Shown one piece after another: positions 37,398-46,379 of a stretch of DNA of 64,000 nt. Within the stretch, counting starts at the first letter, position 1. The number at the start of each line of letters is the position of its first letter. This DNA is from an uncultured Ulvibacter sp. (GTDB taxonomy: Bacteria > Bacteroidota > Bacteroidia > Flavobacteriales > Flavobacteriaceae): positions 1 through 64,000 of the forward strand of contig CALIAF010000016.1 of the NCBI GenBank assembly GCA_938041335.1. The letters run 5' to 3'. The translations under genes were made by a program, and so were the position numbers. The notes beneath the pieces were generated by a model. That model was given only the letters and a program-made list of their open reading frames with translations. It was not told where the DNA came from and made no database searches.

Positions 37398-38295
37398 ATA
37401 TTACCTCAATTATCTTGATGAATTAGAGTCTGAAGCAATTTATATTTTGCGTGAAGTATGGGCTCAATTTGATAATCCAGTAATCATGTTTTCTGGAGGA
37501 AAAGACTCTATATTGTTAACACACTTAGCAAAAAAAGCATTTTTCCCTTCAAGAATACCTTTTCCATTAATGCACGTTGATACGGGGCATAACTTTCCTG
37601 AAACAATTCAATTTAGGGATGACCTTATTAAAGAGTTTGGTTGTCAACTTATTGTAGGTTCTGTACAGGAATCTATTGATCAAGGAAGAGTAGCCGAAGA
37701 AAAAGGTAAAAATGCAACGCGTAATGCTTTGCAAATTACTACGCTGCTTGATGCTATAGAAAGCAATAAGATTGATTGTGCCATAGGTGGAGGGCGTCGT
37801 GATGAAGAGAAAGCAAGAGCAAAAGAACGTTTCTTCTCGCACAGAGATGATTTTGGACAATGGAACCCAAAGAACCAACGACCAGAATTATGGAATATCT
37901 TAAATGGGAAACATTTTGAAGGAGAACACTTTAGAGCTTTCCCTATAAGTAACTGGACAGAGATGGATGTATGGAATTACATAAAACGTGAAAATATTGC
38001 TATACCGTCATTATATTTTGCACACGAACGTGAGGTGGTATGGAGAAGTGATTCTTGGATTCCAGTATCAGAATTTTTGATACTAGAAGAAGGAGAAAAG
38101 GTAGAAACTAAAAAGATACGTTTTAGAACCTTAGGAGATATTACCATTACAGGGGGTATGGAATCTGATGCCGATACTTTAGAGAAAATTGCTAATGAAG
38201 TCTCTACTATGCGTAAGACAGAACGTGGTAATAGAACAGATGATAAAAGATCTGAAAGTGCCATGGAAGACAGAAAACGCCAAGGTTATTTTTAA
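37390..38295 (+). CDS. cysD: Sulfate adenylyltransferase subunit 2
   Basis: This 301-aa protein is the usual length. It is the ATP-pyrophosphatase subunit that forms APS from ATP and sulfate with CysN. It contains the PP-loop FSGGKDSI (~35-42), LMHVDTGHNFPET, GGRRDEEKARAKERFFSHRD, PISNWTEMDVWNYI and the C-terminal KTERGNRTDDKRSESAMEDRK segment split around 277-297. All are typical of CysD. It overlaps cysC and precedes cysN by 50 bases. Confidence 0.97.
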   Translation: MSKYYLNYLDELESEAIYILREVWAQFDNPVIMFSGGKDSILLTHLAKKAFFPSRIPFPLMHVDTGHNFPETIQFRDDLIKEFGCQLIVGSVQESIDQGRVAEEKGKNATRNALQITTLLDAIESNKIDCAIGGGRRDEEKARAKERFFSHRDDFGQWNPKNQRPELWNILNGKHFEGEHFRAFPISNWTEMDVWNYIKRENIAIPSLYFAHEREVVWRSDSWIPVSEFLILEEGEKVETKKIRFRTLGDITITGGMESDADTLEKIANEVSTMRKTERGNRTDDKRSESAMEDRKRQGYF

Positions 38296-38345
38296 CAGTA
38301 CGTTTCCGAAGCAATAAAAAAAGATTAAAATTTTAAATACTAAGA

Positions 38346-39602
38346 ATGCAACTAGATAATAATCAATTATTACGTTTTACAACCGCAGGTAGTGTAGATG
38401 ACGGGAAGAGCACTTTAATAGGTAGATTACTTTATGATAGTAAATCTATTTTTGAGGATCAACTTGAGTCTATTGAAAATACAAGCGCAAAAAAGGGACA
38501 CGAAGGGGTAGATTTAGCTTTGTTTACAGATGGATTAAAGGAAGAAAGAGAGCAAGGTATTACCATTGATGTTGCGTATAGATATTTTACTACACCTAAG
38601 CGTAAATTTATTATTGCAGATACTCCAGGTCATATTCAGTATACCAGAAATATGGTAACAGGAGCTTCTACTGCAAACGTGGCATTGATTCTAATAGATG
38701 CGCGTCACGGTGTTATTGAGCAAACAAGAAGACATGCTTTTATAGCTTCTTTATTACAGATACCTCATTTGATTGTGTGTATTAATAAAATGGATTTAGT
38801 TGATTTTTCTGAAGAAAGATACAATGAAATTATTGCTCAATTTGAAGAATTTTCCTCTAAGCTACTAGTAAAGGATATTAGGTTTTTACCTATTAGTGCT
38901 TTACTAGGCGATAATGTGGTTAATGCCTCTGAAAACATGAAATGGTTTAAAGGTGCACCAATGCTTCATACCCTAGAAACAATGCACATTAGTAGTGATA
39001 TTAATAAAATAGATGCACGTTTTCCAGTACAAACTGTACTACGACCGCAACGTGATGGTTTTATTGATTACAGAGGGTATGCAGGTAGAGTAGCAAGTGG
39101 TATTTTTAGACCCGGAGATGAAGTTACGGTTATGCCGTCTGGATTTACATCAAAAATTAAATCTATTGATACTTTTGAGTCTACTGTAGATGAAGCATTT
39201 GCTCCTATGTCTGTTTCTATTACTTTAGAAGATGATATAGATGTGAGTAGGGGTGATATGATAGTTAGAAATAACAACAAGCCAGAACCTAAACAAGAAT
39301 TTGATGCGATGCTTTGCTGGTTAAATAATGAAACAGCAAAACCTCGCGCTAAATACACAATTTGTCATACTTCTAATGACCAGAAGTCAATGATTAAAGA
39401 AGTACGTTATAAAGTAGACGTGAATAGCTACAATAGAATTGAAGATGATAAAGACCTTAACATGAACGATATTGCTCGTGTTACTATTAAAACAACAAGG
39501 CCTTTAATGATTGATGAATATCGGGATAATAGGGTGACTGGTAGTTTTATTTTAGTGGATGATGCAACCCACGAGACTGTTGCTGCTGGAATGATTTTAT
39601 AG
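38346..39602 (+). CDS. cysN: Sulfate adenylyltransferase subunit 1 (GTPase)
   Basis: This 418-aa GTPase of the EF-Tu class drives APS synthesis by GTP hydrolysis in complex with CysD. It has G1 GSVDDGKST (15-23), G2 EREQGITIDVAYRYF, G3 DTPGH, G4 NKMDLV and G5-like PISAL, followed by two beta-barrel domains. It lacks a fused CysC kinase domain, consistent with the separate cysC upstream. The next gene is a sulfotransferase 31 bases downstream. Confidence 0.97.
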   Translation: MQLDNNQLLRFTTAGSVDDGKSTLIGRLLYDSKSIFEDQLESIENTSAKKGHEGVDLALFTDGLKEEREQGITIDVAYRYFTTPKRKFIIADTPGHIQYTRNMVTGASTANVALILIDARHGVIEQTRRHAFIASLLQIPHLIVCINKMDLVDFSEERYNEIIAQFEEFSSKLLVKDIRFLPISALLGDNVVNASENMKWFKGAPMLHTLETMHISSDINKIDARFPVQTVLRPQRDGFIDYRGYAGRVASGIFRPGDEVTVMPSGFTSKIKSIDTFESTVDEAFAPMSVSITLEDDIDVSRGDMIVRNNNKPEPKQEFDAMLCWLNNETAKPRAKYTICHTSNDQKSMIKEVRYKVDVNSYNRIEDDKDLNMNDIARVTIKTTRPLMIDEYRDNRVTGSFILVDDATHETVAAGMIL

Positions 39603-39633
39603 TTCTAAATTTTTATTTTTATTAATTGATACG

Positions 39634-40539
39634 ATGAAGAATAAAAATTCTATAGTCATTTTAGGTTTTGGTCGCTCTGGTACTACTTGGATTTCAGATA
39701 TAGTTTCTAAAATGCTAGGAGGACTTATTCTCTTTGAGCCTTTTCACCCTGCTGTTTACAATAAAGCGAAGGAAAGTTGCTATCATAATGCAACAAATCC
39801 AGATCTTTTAAAGGATATAAGTAAGCATACAGATATCTTTTTAGAAAAAGGGATAAAAGATAAATGGTTATTGAGAAACCATTTGTCGTCTAATCTTAAT
39901 GAAGTAAGCGATTTTTTTGTTTCTGAAGTATGGAAAAATTGTGCTGTAATAGGCTATAAGTCCATTAGACAGAACTTTATGATCCCTTGGATATATGAGA
40001 ATGTATCTTCAAAAATAGTTTATCTAAAGAGAGATATTCTTTCTGTTGTATCATCTTGTGTAAGAAGAAAACAGTTTTGGGAGGAGTTTGGATTTGATTT
40101 TCATGAAGAAAAATTTTTAAAAGAAACCTTGCAGAGTAGTAAGTATGCTTTTTTAAATACTGAAAAATTGACTTTATTATATTCTTCTTTAGACAAAGAC
40201 TATCTTAAAATGGCCTTTATTTGGGTGGTTACACATATAATAGTTGAAAGAGAACTCACAGAAAAAAACATCCCGTTATTTCATTATAAGGATTTTTATA
40301 TTAATCCTTATGAAGCTACCGCTCAACTTGCAGAATATCTAGAAGTAAATAAAACTAAAATACATCCATCCTATATTTTTACCCCGTCTATGTTAACCTT
40401 GCGTACTTTTCATAAAGAGGCAGATGATTTTTCTAGTGAGGAAGATTCTTTAGCTGTTTTCTGGAAAGATACGCTAGATGAAACAATGGTTTTAGAAATA
40501 CTAAATATGGAAGAAGAGATTAATGCATTAACATCTTAG
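39634..40539 (+). CDS. Sulfotransferase (first of two in the locus)
   Basis: This 301-aa protein has an N-terminal PAPS 5'-phosphosulfate-binding loop, LGFGRSGTTWISDIV (~9-23), then LFEPFHP. The 3'-phosphate-binding segment IVYLKRDILSVVSS (~128-141) contains the conserved Arg and Ser. The general fold is that of P-loop sulfotransferases, which move sulfate from PAPS to a hydroxyl or amine. Placed directly after cysN and before Wzx, it probably sulfates the polysaccharide or its lipid-linked repeat unit. No signal peptide is seen, so it should act in the cytosol, where PAPS is made. Confidence 0.88.
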   Translation: MKNKNSIVILGFGRSGTTWISDIVSKMLGGLILFEPFHPAVYNKAKESCYHNATNPDLLKDISKHTDIFLEKGIKDKWLLRNHLSSNLNEVSDFFVSEVWKNCAVIGYKSIRQNFMIPWIYENVSSKIVYLKRDILSVVSSCVRRKQFWEEFGFDFHEEKFLKETLQSSKYAFLNTEKLTLLYSSLDKDYLKMAFIWVVTHIIVERELTEKNIPLFHYKDFYINPYEATAQLAEYLEVNKTKIHPSYIFTPSMLTLRTFHKEADDFSSEEDSLAVFWKDTLDETMVLEILNMEEEINALTS

Positions 40540-40548
40540 TGAAATACA

Positions 40549-41994
40549 TTGATTGAAAAAAAATTATTAAAATCAGCATTTAAATGGCAGGTCTTAAACA
40601 TAAGTCTTCAAGCTATTCTGCAATTTACTTTTATTTACATCAGCGCTCGTGTTTTACCTAAAGAGGTACATGGAGCTTTTGCAATTTTAAATGCCTTAAT
40701 TTTTGTGATGACCATATCTTCTGAAGGAGGTGTAAGTTCTGCATTGATACAGCGCAAGACGGTAAACGATAAGCACGTTAGTATCGCGTTTTATATTACC
40801 GTACTCATAAGTACAGTATTATTTATCGCCATTTTCTTTACAGCAGGCTTTATTTCAGATTTTTATGATCAAAAAATCGCTGTAGATGAGATACGATGGG
40901 CTTCTTTTGTATTCGTGTTAATGGCTTTGGGTAAGGTGTCAGAATCATATTTAATTAAATATTTTAAGTATAAAGAGTTATTTATCTCTAAGAATGTGAG
41001 CTTCTTGATAGGTAATATTATTGGTGTCTATATTTTTGCAACATTAGGTTTTGGTATTTATGCATTGATTTACGGTTTTATAATCACTCAAAGTATCAAT
41101 ACTGGAATCTACTATTTCTTTTATAGACACTCCTTAAAATTTGATTGGGGTAAAAAGGAGTTTAATGAGTTATTTTACTTTGGGTCTAGTTTCACATTAT
41201 TAAGAGTAGTAAATTATTTAAGCTCGCAAGTAGATAAACTACTTATAGGAAAGTTTTATTCGGTTACAGCACTTTCAATTTATGAGAAAGGGCAGTATAT
41301 TTCAAAAATGCCTGCAAAATATGTAGGGAATACTATTGATTCGTTAATGTTCTCTGCATTTTCAAAAATAGAGGATACCGTTAAAAAAGGAAATTATTTT
41401 TTACTGATCTCCGCTGGGATATTGTTTTCTGGACTTTATTTTGCCTGTTTGTTTTTCTTTAATTCAGACCTTATTGTCTCTATTATACTTGGGGATAATT
41501 GGTTAGATACAGTGCCTTATTTGCAATTATTGTCTATTTCTATACCCGCTATTTTGTTAGCACGATTAGGAGATGTTGTTGTGCGTTCAGAAAATAAGAT
41601 GTTTAAATCTTTACCAGTTAAACTAGCGTTTTTAATATTAATTATAGCTAGTATTTACGTCTTTAAAGATAGCGAGCTTCTTTTTGTAACTGCTGTAGTT
41701 GTTGGTTGTTATTGGCTTCACGGGGCTGCGATGTTCGTACTCTCTATAATTTTATTAAAGTCTAATCCATTAAAATTTATTAAACTCTATGCACTAATCT
41801 TAGTGTTAACCCTATTATTAATTCTGAAATATTCTAGTATTGATTTATTAGGGCTTTCTAATATATACAAGATAATATTCAATATTCTTACAGATCTTGT
41901 TTTATTATTGGGTGTTGGGTTGTTGTTCCGAAAAAACCCGTTTGTGATTAAAATCAAAAACGCGGTTTTAGACTTGCTCAAGAAAAAATTATAA
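40549..41994 (+). CDS. Polysaccharide repeat-unit flippase (Wzx-like, MATE/MOP superfamily)
   Basis: This 481-aa protein starts with TTG and has about 12-14 hydrophobic helices. It shows flippase features such as SSEGGVSSALIQRKTVND near residues 65-80, YFGSSFTLLRVVNYLSSQVDKLLIGKFYS split around 205-235, and YEKGQYISKMP. It should flip the undecaprenyl-linked repeat unit across the inner membrane. It is the only Wzx candidate in the window and partners Wzy (45016) and Wzz-like (34463) proteins. It lies between the two sulfotransferase genes. Confidence 0.9.
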   Translation: MIEKKLLKSAFKWQVLNISLQAILQFTFIYISARVLPKEVHGAFAILNALIFVMTISSEGGVSSALIQRKTVNDKHVSIAFYITVLISTVLFIAIFFTAGFISDFYDQKIAVDEIRWASFVFVLMALGKVSESYLIKYFKYKELFISKNVSFLIGNIIGVYIFATLGFGIYALIYGFIITQSINTGIYYFFYRHSLKFDWGKKEFNELFYFGSSFTLLRVVNYLSSQVDKLLIGKFYSVTALSIYEKGQYISKMPAKYVGNTIDSLMFSAFSKIEDTVKKGNYFLLISAGILFSGLYFACLFFFNSDLIVSIILGDNWLDTVPYLQLLSISIPAILLARLGDVVVRSENKMFKSLPVKLAFLILIIASIYVFKDSELLFVTAVVVGCYWLHGAAMFVLSIILLKSNPLKFIKLYALILVLTLLLILKYSSIDLLGLSNIYKIIFNILTDLVLLLGVGLLFRKNPFVIKIKNAVLDLLKKKL

Positions 41995-41995
41995 G

Positions 41996-42847
41996 ATGAA
42001 TCAAAAAAAGAACTCTTTAATATATATAGCAGGATATGGGCGCAGTGGCTCAACATTACTATCAATGTTGTTAAATACAATACCAAACGTTTATAACTTA
42101 GGCGAACTTGATAATCTATTTACTGTAGATGAAGCAACATTATCAGAATTTTGGAAACAGAAAAAAGAATTGGCATTAGCTGGTAATGGCTTGAAAGAGA
42201 ATTCTAAAGTTCGATTTTCAGGGATTAGCTGGTTTTTCAAAAAACAAAAGGGTGGCAATCTTTTTAAAAAATATTGGTCACCTGTTATGGCGGGTATTCA
42301 TGAAGAGATTAACCCATTAGCGTTGATTGATGCATCAAAGACCACAAACGCTACCTTTATGAGGCCCTATTTCTACAACAGTATTGGTGATGGGGTAAAG
42401 GTGATACATTTGGTGCGTGATTTATCAGGAGTAGTTCAATCTTTCACAAAGGGGCAAAATTCTTCAAACTCTAAAGAGTTGAAAAAAGCTAAATTGGGAG
42501 GTGCATATAGAGCAATTTTTAACTGGACGGTAACTAATGTTTTAACTTCATTGTTCTACAAGCGTGTATTAGGAAAGAAAGATTATTACCTTTTATCGTA
42601 CCACGATTTGATGAATGATTATGAGGGTGAAATGAATAAATTACTAAACTTTCTTGATTTAAAATCTAATAAAGAATTATTTCAGGATGACATTACTTTG
42701 CATAATGATATTAGTTTTTCTGGAAATAGAGTGCGATTAAATAAATCAGTAACCATAAAGCCTTACCCTAAAAGTAAAATCAATGGCTTTGTTGGAATTT
42801 TGATATCTTTGGCCTCTGGGTTTACTAAGCTTTTTGTACGTCATTAA
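41996..42847 (+). CDS. Sulfotransferase (second of two in the locus)
   Basis: This 283-aa protein has the 5'-phosphosulfate loop IAGYGRSGSTLLSMLL (~11-26), then NLGELDNLF. The 3'-phosphate segment is VIHLVRDLSGVVQS (~136-149), and YYLLSYHDLMNDYEGEMNKLL gives the usual downstream helix. It has only weak overall similarity to the protein at 39634, so the two probably sulfate different positions or sugars. It starts one base after the Wzx stop. Confidence 0.88.
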   Translation: MNQKKNSLIYIAGYGRSGSTLLSMLLNTIPNVYNLGELDNLFTVDEATLSEFWKQKKELALAGNGLKENSKVRFSGISWFFKKQKGGNLFKKYWSPVMAGIHEEINPLALIDASKTTNATFMRPYFYNSIGDGVKVIHLVRDLSGVVQSFTKGQNSSNSKELKKAKLGGAYRAIFNWTVTNVLTSLFYKRVLGKKDYYLLSYHDLMNDYEGEMNKLLNFLDLKSNKELFQDDITLHNDISFSGNRVRLNKSVTIKPYPKSKINGFVGILISLASGFTKLFVRH

Positions 42848-42951
42848 ACTAAATCATATCAATAATAATGGCACGGTTATTATACAATAATCTGCAAGAA
42901 TATATGGATAGTTTTTTATTAAAGTATATCCTAAAATTAAATAATAAGTTT

Positions 42952-43833
42952 ATGTGGAGAATTTTGTTTTTGTTTTTTACAATAACACTAAGTGCTCAAA
43001 GTAGCACTAATACGTGTTTATTGTCAATTAAAGATTATGGTGCCAAATTAGATGGTACAACAGATGATAGTAAAGCGATAATGTCTTCCTTAGCAGATTT
43101 AGGATATGCCTTTATCCCAAACGATAATGAAGGTGCGGTAATCAAAAAAACTATTATTTTAAGTAATGGTCAAAAAATATTTGGTTCGAGTAGAGCGAGT
43201 AAAATTATTAGTCGTGTTAATCCCGGTAATGCCGCAATTAAGATAAATGACATACCATTTTCTGGAGATGCACTCATTAATGATCTAACACTAGATATTA
43301 AAACAAATTCCATTGGTATTCATATCGTTGAAAGTAGAAATGTTTTTGTCGAGAATATATTTATAAATGGAAATAATAAATGCACTCAAGGAGTTATTAT
43401 TGATGGTGGATTAGAGAAGGGAAGTGCCTGGAATCAAATGATAAAATATACGATTTTACGTTGTGATGTTGGTCTTGAAATTAGTTCTCGAACCAAAAGA
43501 AACTGGAGTAATCGTAACTATATAGGCTTTGGTATTATTCAATCTTGCAAAGTTGCAGTAAAATTAGATCGTGCAAATACGAATAAAATAGAGGCAAATC
43601 CTCAAGGTAGTGGTGTAGCATTTCAATTGATAAATTCGCACCACAATAGATTTGAGTCTTTCACCGAAAATTCTAGTTCATTTGATATTGAGATAGATAG
43701 CATATGTAGACAAAATACTTTTGTTGGAGAATTTTCGCCTTCAAAAATATCAGATAAAGGAAAGGATAACAATTTTTCTCTTTCTAAGAAAAGGACTAAA
43801 ATGTACTATGATAGGGTAAACGATAATAAATAA
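42952..43833 (+). CDS. Secreted right-handed beta-helix protein (pectate-lyase/GH28-like fold)
   Basis: The protein is 293 aa from the ATG at 42952, chosen because it gives a clean signal peptide (MWRILFLFFTITLSAQS); the frame runs 28 codons further upstream. The mature start SIKDYGAKLDGTTDDSKAI is the classic opening of the Pectate_lyase_3/GH28-type beta-helix. Repeated short coils follow (FGSSRASKIIS, NDLTLDIKTNSIGIHI, NVFVENIFINGNNK). Catalytic residues cannot be assigned. Such proteins in EPS loci may be lyases, hydrolases, epimerases or structural; the predicted location is periplasmic or extracellular. Confidence 0.82.
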   Translation: MWRILFLFFTITLSAQSSTNTCLLSIKDYGAKLDGTTDDSKAIMSSLADLGYAFIPNDNEGAVIKKTIILSNGQKIFGSSRASKIISRVNPGNAAIKINDIPFSGDALINDLTLDIKTNSIGIHIVESRNVFVENIFINGNNKCTQGVIIDGGLEKGSAWNQMIKYTILRCDVGLEISSRTKRNWSNRNYIGFGIIQSCKVAVKLDRANTNKIEANPQGSGVAFQLINSHHNRFESFTENSSSFDIEIDSICRQNTFVGEFSPSKISDKGKDNNFSLSKKRTKMYYDRVNDNK

Positions 43834-43844
43834 AAGTATTAAAC

Positions 43845-44966
43845 ATGAAAAAAACATTGCACGTTGCAAATGTTGCAGTAATGATTCACACTTTTAGGTT
43901 TCAATTATTGTTAGCATTACAAAGAAAAGGATATGAGATTCACATTGCTGGTGCTTCAACAAATCCAGATTTAATAGCAGACTTTGAGAAGGCAGGATTT
44001 ATTTTTCACGAGATACCTATAGAGAGAGGTCTTAACATTACTAACGCCATTAAGTGTACTCTAATGATGCGTAAGCTTATAAAAAAGCACAAGTTTGATA
44101 TTGTGCACACAAACACTCCTACAGGAGGTATGATAGGCCGAATGGGAGCCTATTTAGGTGGTCAAAAGAAAATATATCATACTACAGCGGGTTTCTATTT
44201 TCACGAGAACATGAGTCCTAAGAAATATAAATTCTACAGTGGTATTGAAAAATATCTGGCAAAAAAGACACATATTTTATTTTCTCCTAATAAAGAAGAT
44301 ATTGCGACTTGTCACAAGCTCAATATCAAACCTAAAGACGAAATCGTGTATTGTGGTCCTTCTGGGGTTAAACTTGATAGATATAATATTTCAGAAAAAG
44401 AAAATAGTAGAACCCAGCTTTGTAAAGAATTAAAACTAACCGAAGATACATTTATCATAGGCTCAGTAGGTAGATTAGTCTGGGAAAAAGGTTTTAAAGA
44501 GTTTATTGATACGATGGCTCTTATTAATAAAACAAACAAGAAAACTGTGGCGGTATGTGTGGGACGAGGACCACAGGATCAAGAAATTCTTGATTACGCT
44601 AAATTAAAGGAGGTAAGTAACATTATCTTTGTTGGATTTACTCGTGAAGTTCCTAGATACCTCTTAGGTTTTGATCTTTTCCTTTTCCCATCACATAGAG
44701 AGGGTTTTCCAATAGCAACATTAGAGGCTATGGCAGCAGAAACTCCAGTAGTAGCTTTTGATATTAGAGGATGCAGAGAATCAATAGTAGAAGGGGAGAC
44801 AGGATATATTGTGCCTTTTAAGGATACAATGACGATGCACAAAAGGGTTGTAGAACTAATAGATGATTCAGACTTACTATTTAAAATGGGAATACAAGGT
44901 AGGCAAAGAGTTATTGATAACTTCACAAAAGTACATCACGTAGAAAAACAACTCCCTTATTATTAA
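43845..44966 (+). CDS. Family 4 glycosyltransferase (GT-B fold)
   Basis: This 373-aa protein has an N-terminal domain with MIHTFRFQLLLALQRKGYEIHIAG and FDIVHTNTPTGGMIGRMGAY, as in PglA/WcaL-like GT4 enzymes. The C-terminal donor-binding domain has IGSVGRLVWEKGFKEFI, VGRGPQD, VGFTREVP and the nucleotide-sugar motif SHREGFPIATLEAMAAETPV (EX7E type, ~285-304). It is cytosolic or membrane-associated and adds a sugar to the lipid-linked repeat unit. It is the only conventional glycosyltransferase in the locus, which is unusually few. Confidence 0.93.
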   Translation: MKKTLHVANVAVMIHTFRFQLLLALQRKGYEIHIAGASTNPDLIADFEKAGFIFHEIPIERGLNITNAIKCTLMMRKLIKKHKFDIVHTNTPTGGMIGRMGAYLGGQKKIYHTTAGFYFHENMSPKKYKFYSGIEKYLAKKTHILFSPNKEDIATCHKLNIKPKDEIVYCGPSGVKLDRYNISEKENSRTQLCKELKLTEDTFIIGSVGRLVWEKGFKEFIDTMALINKTNKKTVAVCVGRGPQDQEILDYAKLKEVSNIIFVGFTREVPRYLLGFDLFLFPSHREGFPIATLEAMAAETPVVAFDIRGCRESIVEGETGYIVPFKDTMTMHKRVVELIDDSDLLFKMGIQGRQRVIDNFTKVHHVEKQLPYY

Positions 44967-45015
44967 TTAAGGGATACCTAGTATATTTAATTATCTTAAA
45001 TAAAAACAGTGTTCC

Positions 45016-46332
45016 ATGAGTGGATTTTTAACAAAACATAATATCGATTTACAGAGCACGACCTTGTTCTTGTTTTTCGTTTTTGTGCTGTTTATTACTC
45101 CTAATATACCAATGCCTTCTGGTGCCTTAGGTCCTATTGGCCCCATAACTTATATCTTACTTACAGGAATGTTTTTTGTTTTTACAAAAAAGTACAATCC
45201 TGAAATCACTAGAAGCAGATACTTTAGATATTACTTATTTCTATCTTTTATTATTATTTTATCGGATCTACTTAATTTGATGCTCTATAATTTTAGCACC
45301 GAGATTAAATTTTTAATGATTCGGGTACTAAACTTTTTTATAGTTCTAGTCTTTGCACAGATGATGATTGTACAAAACATGAAATCAGGTTTGTATGAAA
45401 TCCATCCCTTTTTGCTCAAGGTTTTTGTTTGGAGTATTTATTTTATTGCAATCATACTTTTTGGACAAGCTTTAGGTATTATCACTTTTGGAGAGGTTTA
45501 TCCAGGTAGAACCTATTTTGGTTTACCACTTCCATTTAATAAGCCTGTAGGGCTTACAGAGCTTAGTGACGGGAAGCTAGGGATTATTATAGCGCCTATT
45601 ATTTTTCTGGCACTATTAGCAAAGAATAATAAAATAAGAATTATAAAGATGAAATGGCCATATTTTGTAACCGTGTTGTTTACACTTTTGCTATTTATAA
45701 TGCAATCAAGAAGTGCGTATGTTGGGCTATTTACAGGGTTAATTGCATTTGTGTTACTCTACCCATCAAAAAAGGTGCGATACTTTTTTGTAGGAGGTGG
45801 AATTGTATTTTTACTCTTCTTATGGATAACAGGTATTCTTTCTTTTATTATTGGAGGTCTTGTAGGAGAAGGGATTTATGCTACTAACGTCAACTCTAGA
45901 AATATTGTTTTGTTTCACGCAATTGATATGTTTAAAGAGTCGCCAGTATGGGGGGTGGGTCACGCAGCGCTTGTGCTGCAGAATAGAATATACGATGACG
46001 TTTCTGGGTTAGGTTCGCATAATTTATTTGCAGATCAACTGGGAAGTGGGGGATTAATATCTTTCTTACCTTTTATGGCTATATTCTTTATGTTTTTTTA
46101 TTATTCCCTAAAGCTTTACTTTATTGGTTTAAAACTAAATAAAATGAAACAAGTTGGTTTTGCAATTTGGTTAATAGCATCTATGATTTACATCATAACA
46201 GAGTTGTTCTTTTATAGAGGGTTCTATAATGAATATGTATGCTTGTTCTTTACATTTGGGATAATAGCTTGCTTAAATTATACTATTTTGCGTAAGGAAC
46301 TAGATGAATTTAATTTAAAAGCCAAGCATTAA
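45016..46332 (+). CDS. O-antigen ligase/polymerase-type membrane protein (probable Wzy)
   Basis: This 438-aa protein has about 10-12 hydrophobic helices. A large extracytoplasmic loop (~300-345) contains MFKESPVWGVGHAAL, GLGSHNLFADQLGSGGLI, the Wzy_C/WaaL signature with the conserved His in SHNLF. WaaL ligases share the motif, but linkage to wzx and wzz-like genes favours a Wzy polymerase. Sequence alone does not separate the two. The GS(H)N motif is intact. Confidence 0.88.
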   Translation: MSGFLTKHNIDLQSTTLFLFFVFVLFITPNIPMPSGALGPIGPITYILLTGMFFVFTKKYNPEITRSRYFRYYLFLSFIIILSDLLNLMLYNFSTEIKFLMIRVLNFFIVLVFAQMMIVQNMKSGLYEIHPFLLKVFVWSIYFIAIILFGQALGIITFGEVYPGRTYFGLPLPFNKPVGLTELSDGKLGIIIAPIIFLALLAKNNKIRIIKMKWPYFVTVLFTLLLFIMQSRSAYVGLFTGLIAFVLLYPSKKVRYFFVGGGIVFLLFLWITGILSFIIGGLVGEGIYATNVNSRNIVLFHAIDMFKESPVWGVGHAALVLQNRIYDDVSGLGSHNLFADQLGSGGLISFLPFMAIFFMFFYYSLKLYFIGLKLNKMKQVGFAIWLIASMIYIITELFFYRGFYNEYVCLFFTFGIIACLNYTILRKELDEFNLKAKH

Positions 46333-46379
46333 TAACAGACTTATATACATAGAAGGATTAGTCTCTTAAAACATTATTT

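Noticed and set aside
35553-39602. Ordinary assimilatory sulfate operon
   Set aside because: No PAPS or sulfite reductase gene is present, and the genes are embedded among EPS and sulfotransferase genes.
42868-43833. Upstream ATG at 42868 as start of the beta-helix protein
   Set aside because: It would place 28 residues before a clear signal peptide; the ATG at 42952 fits better.
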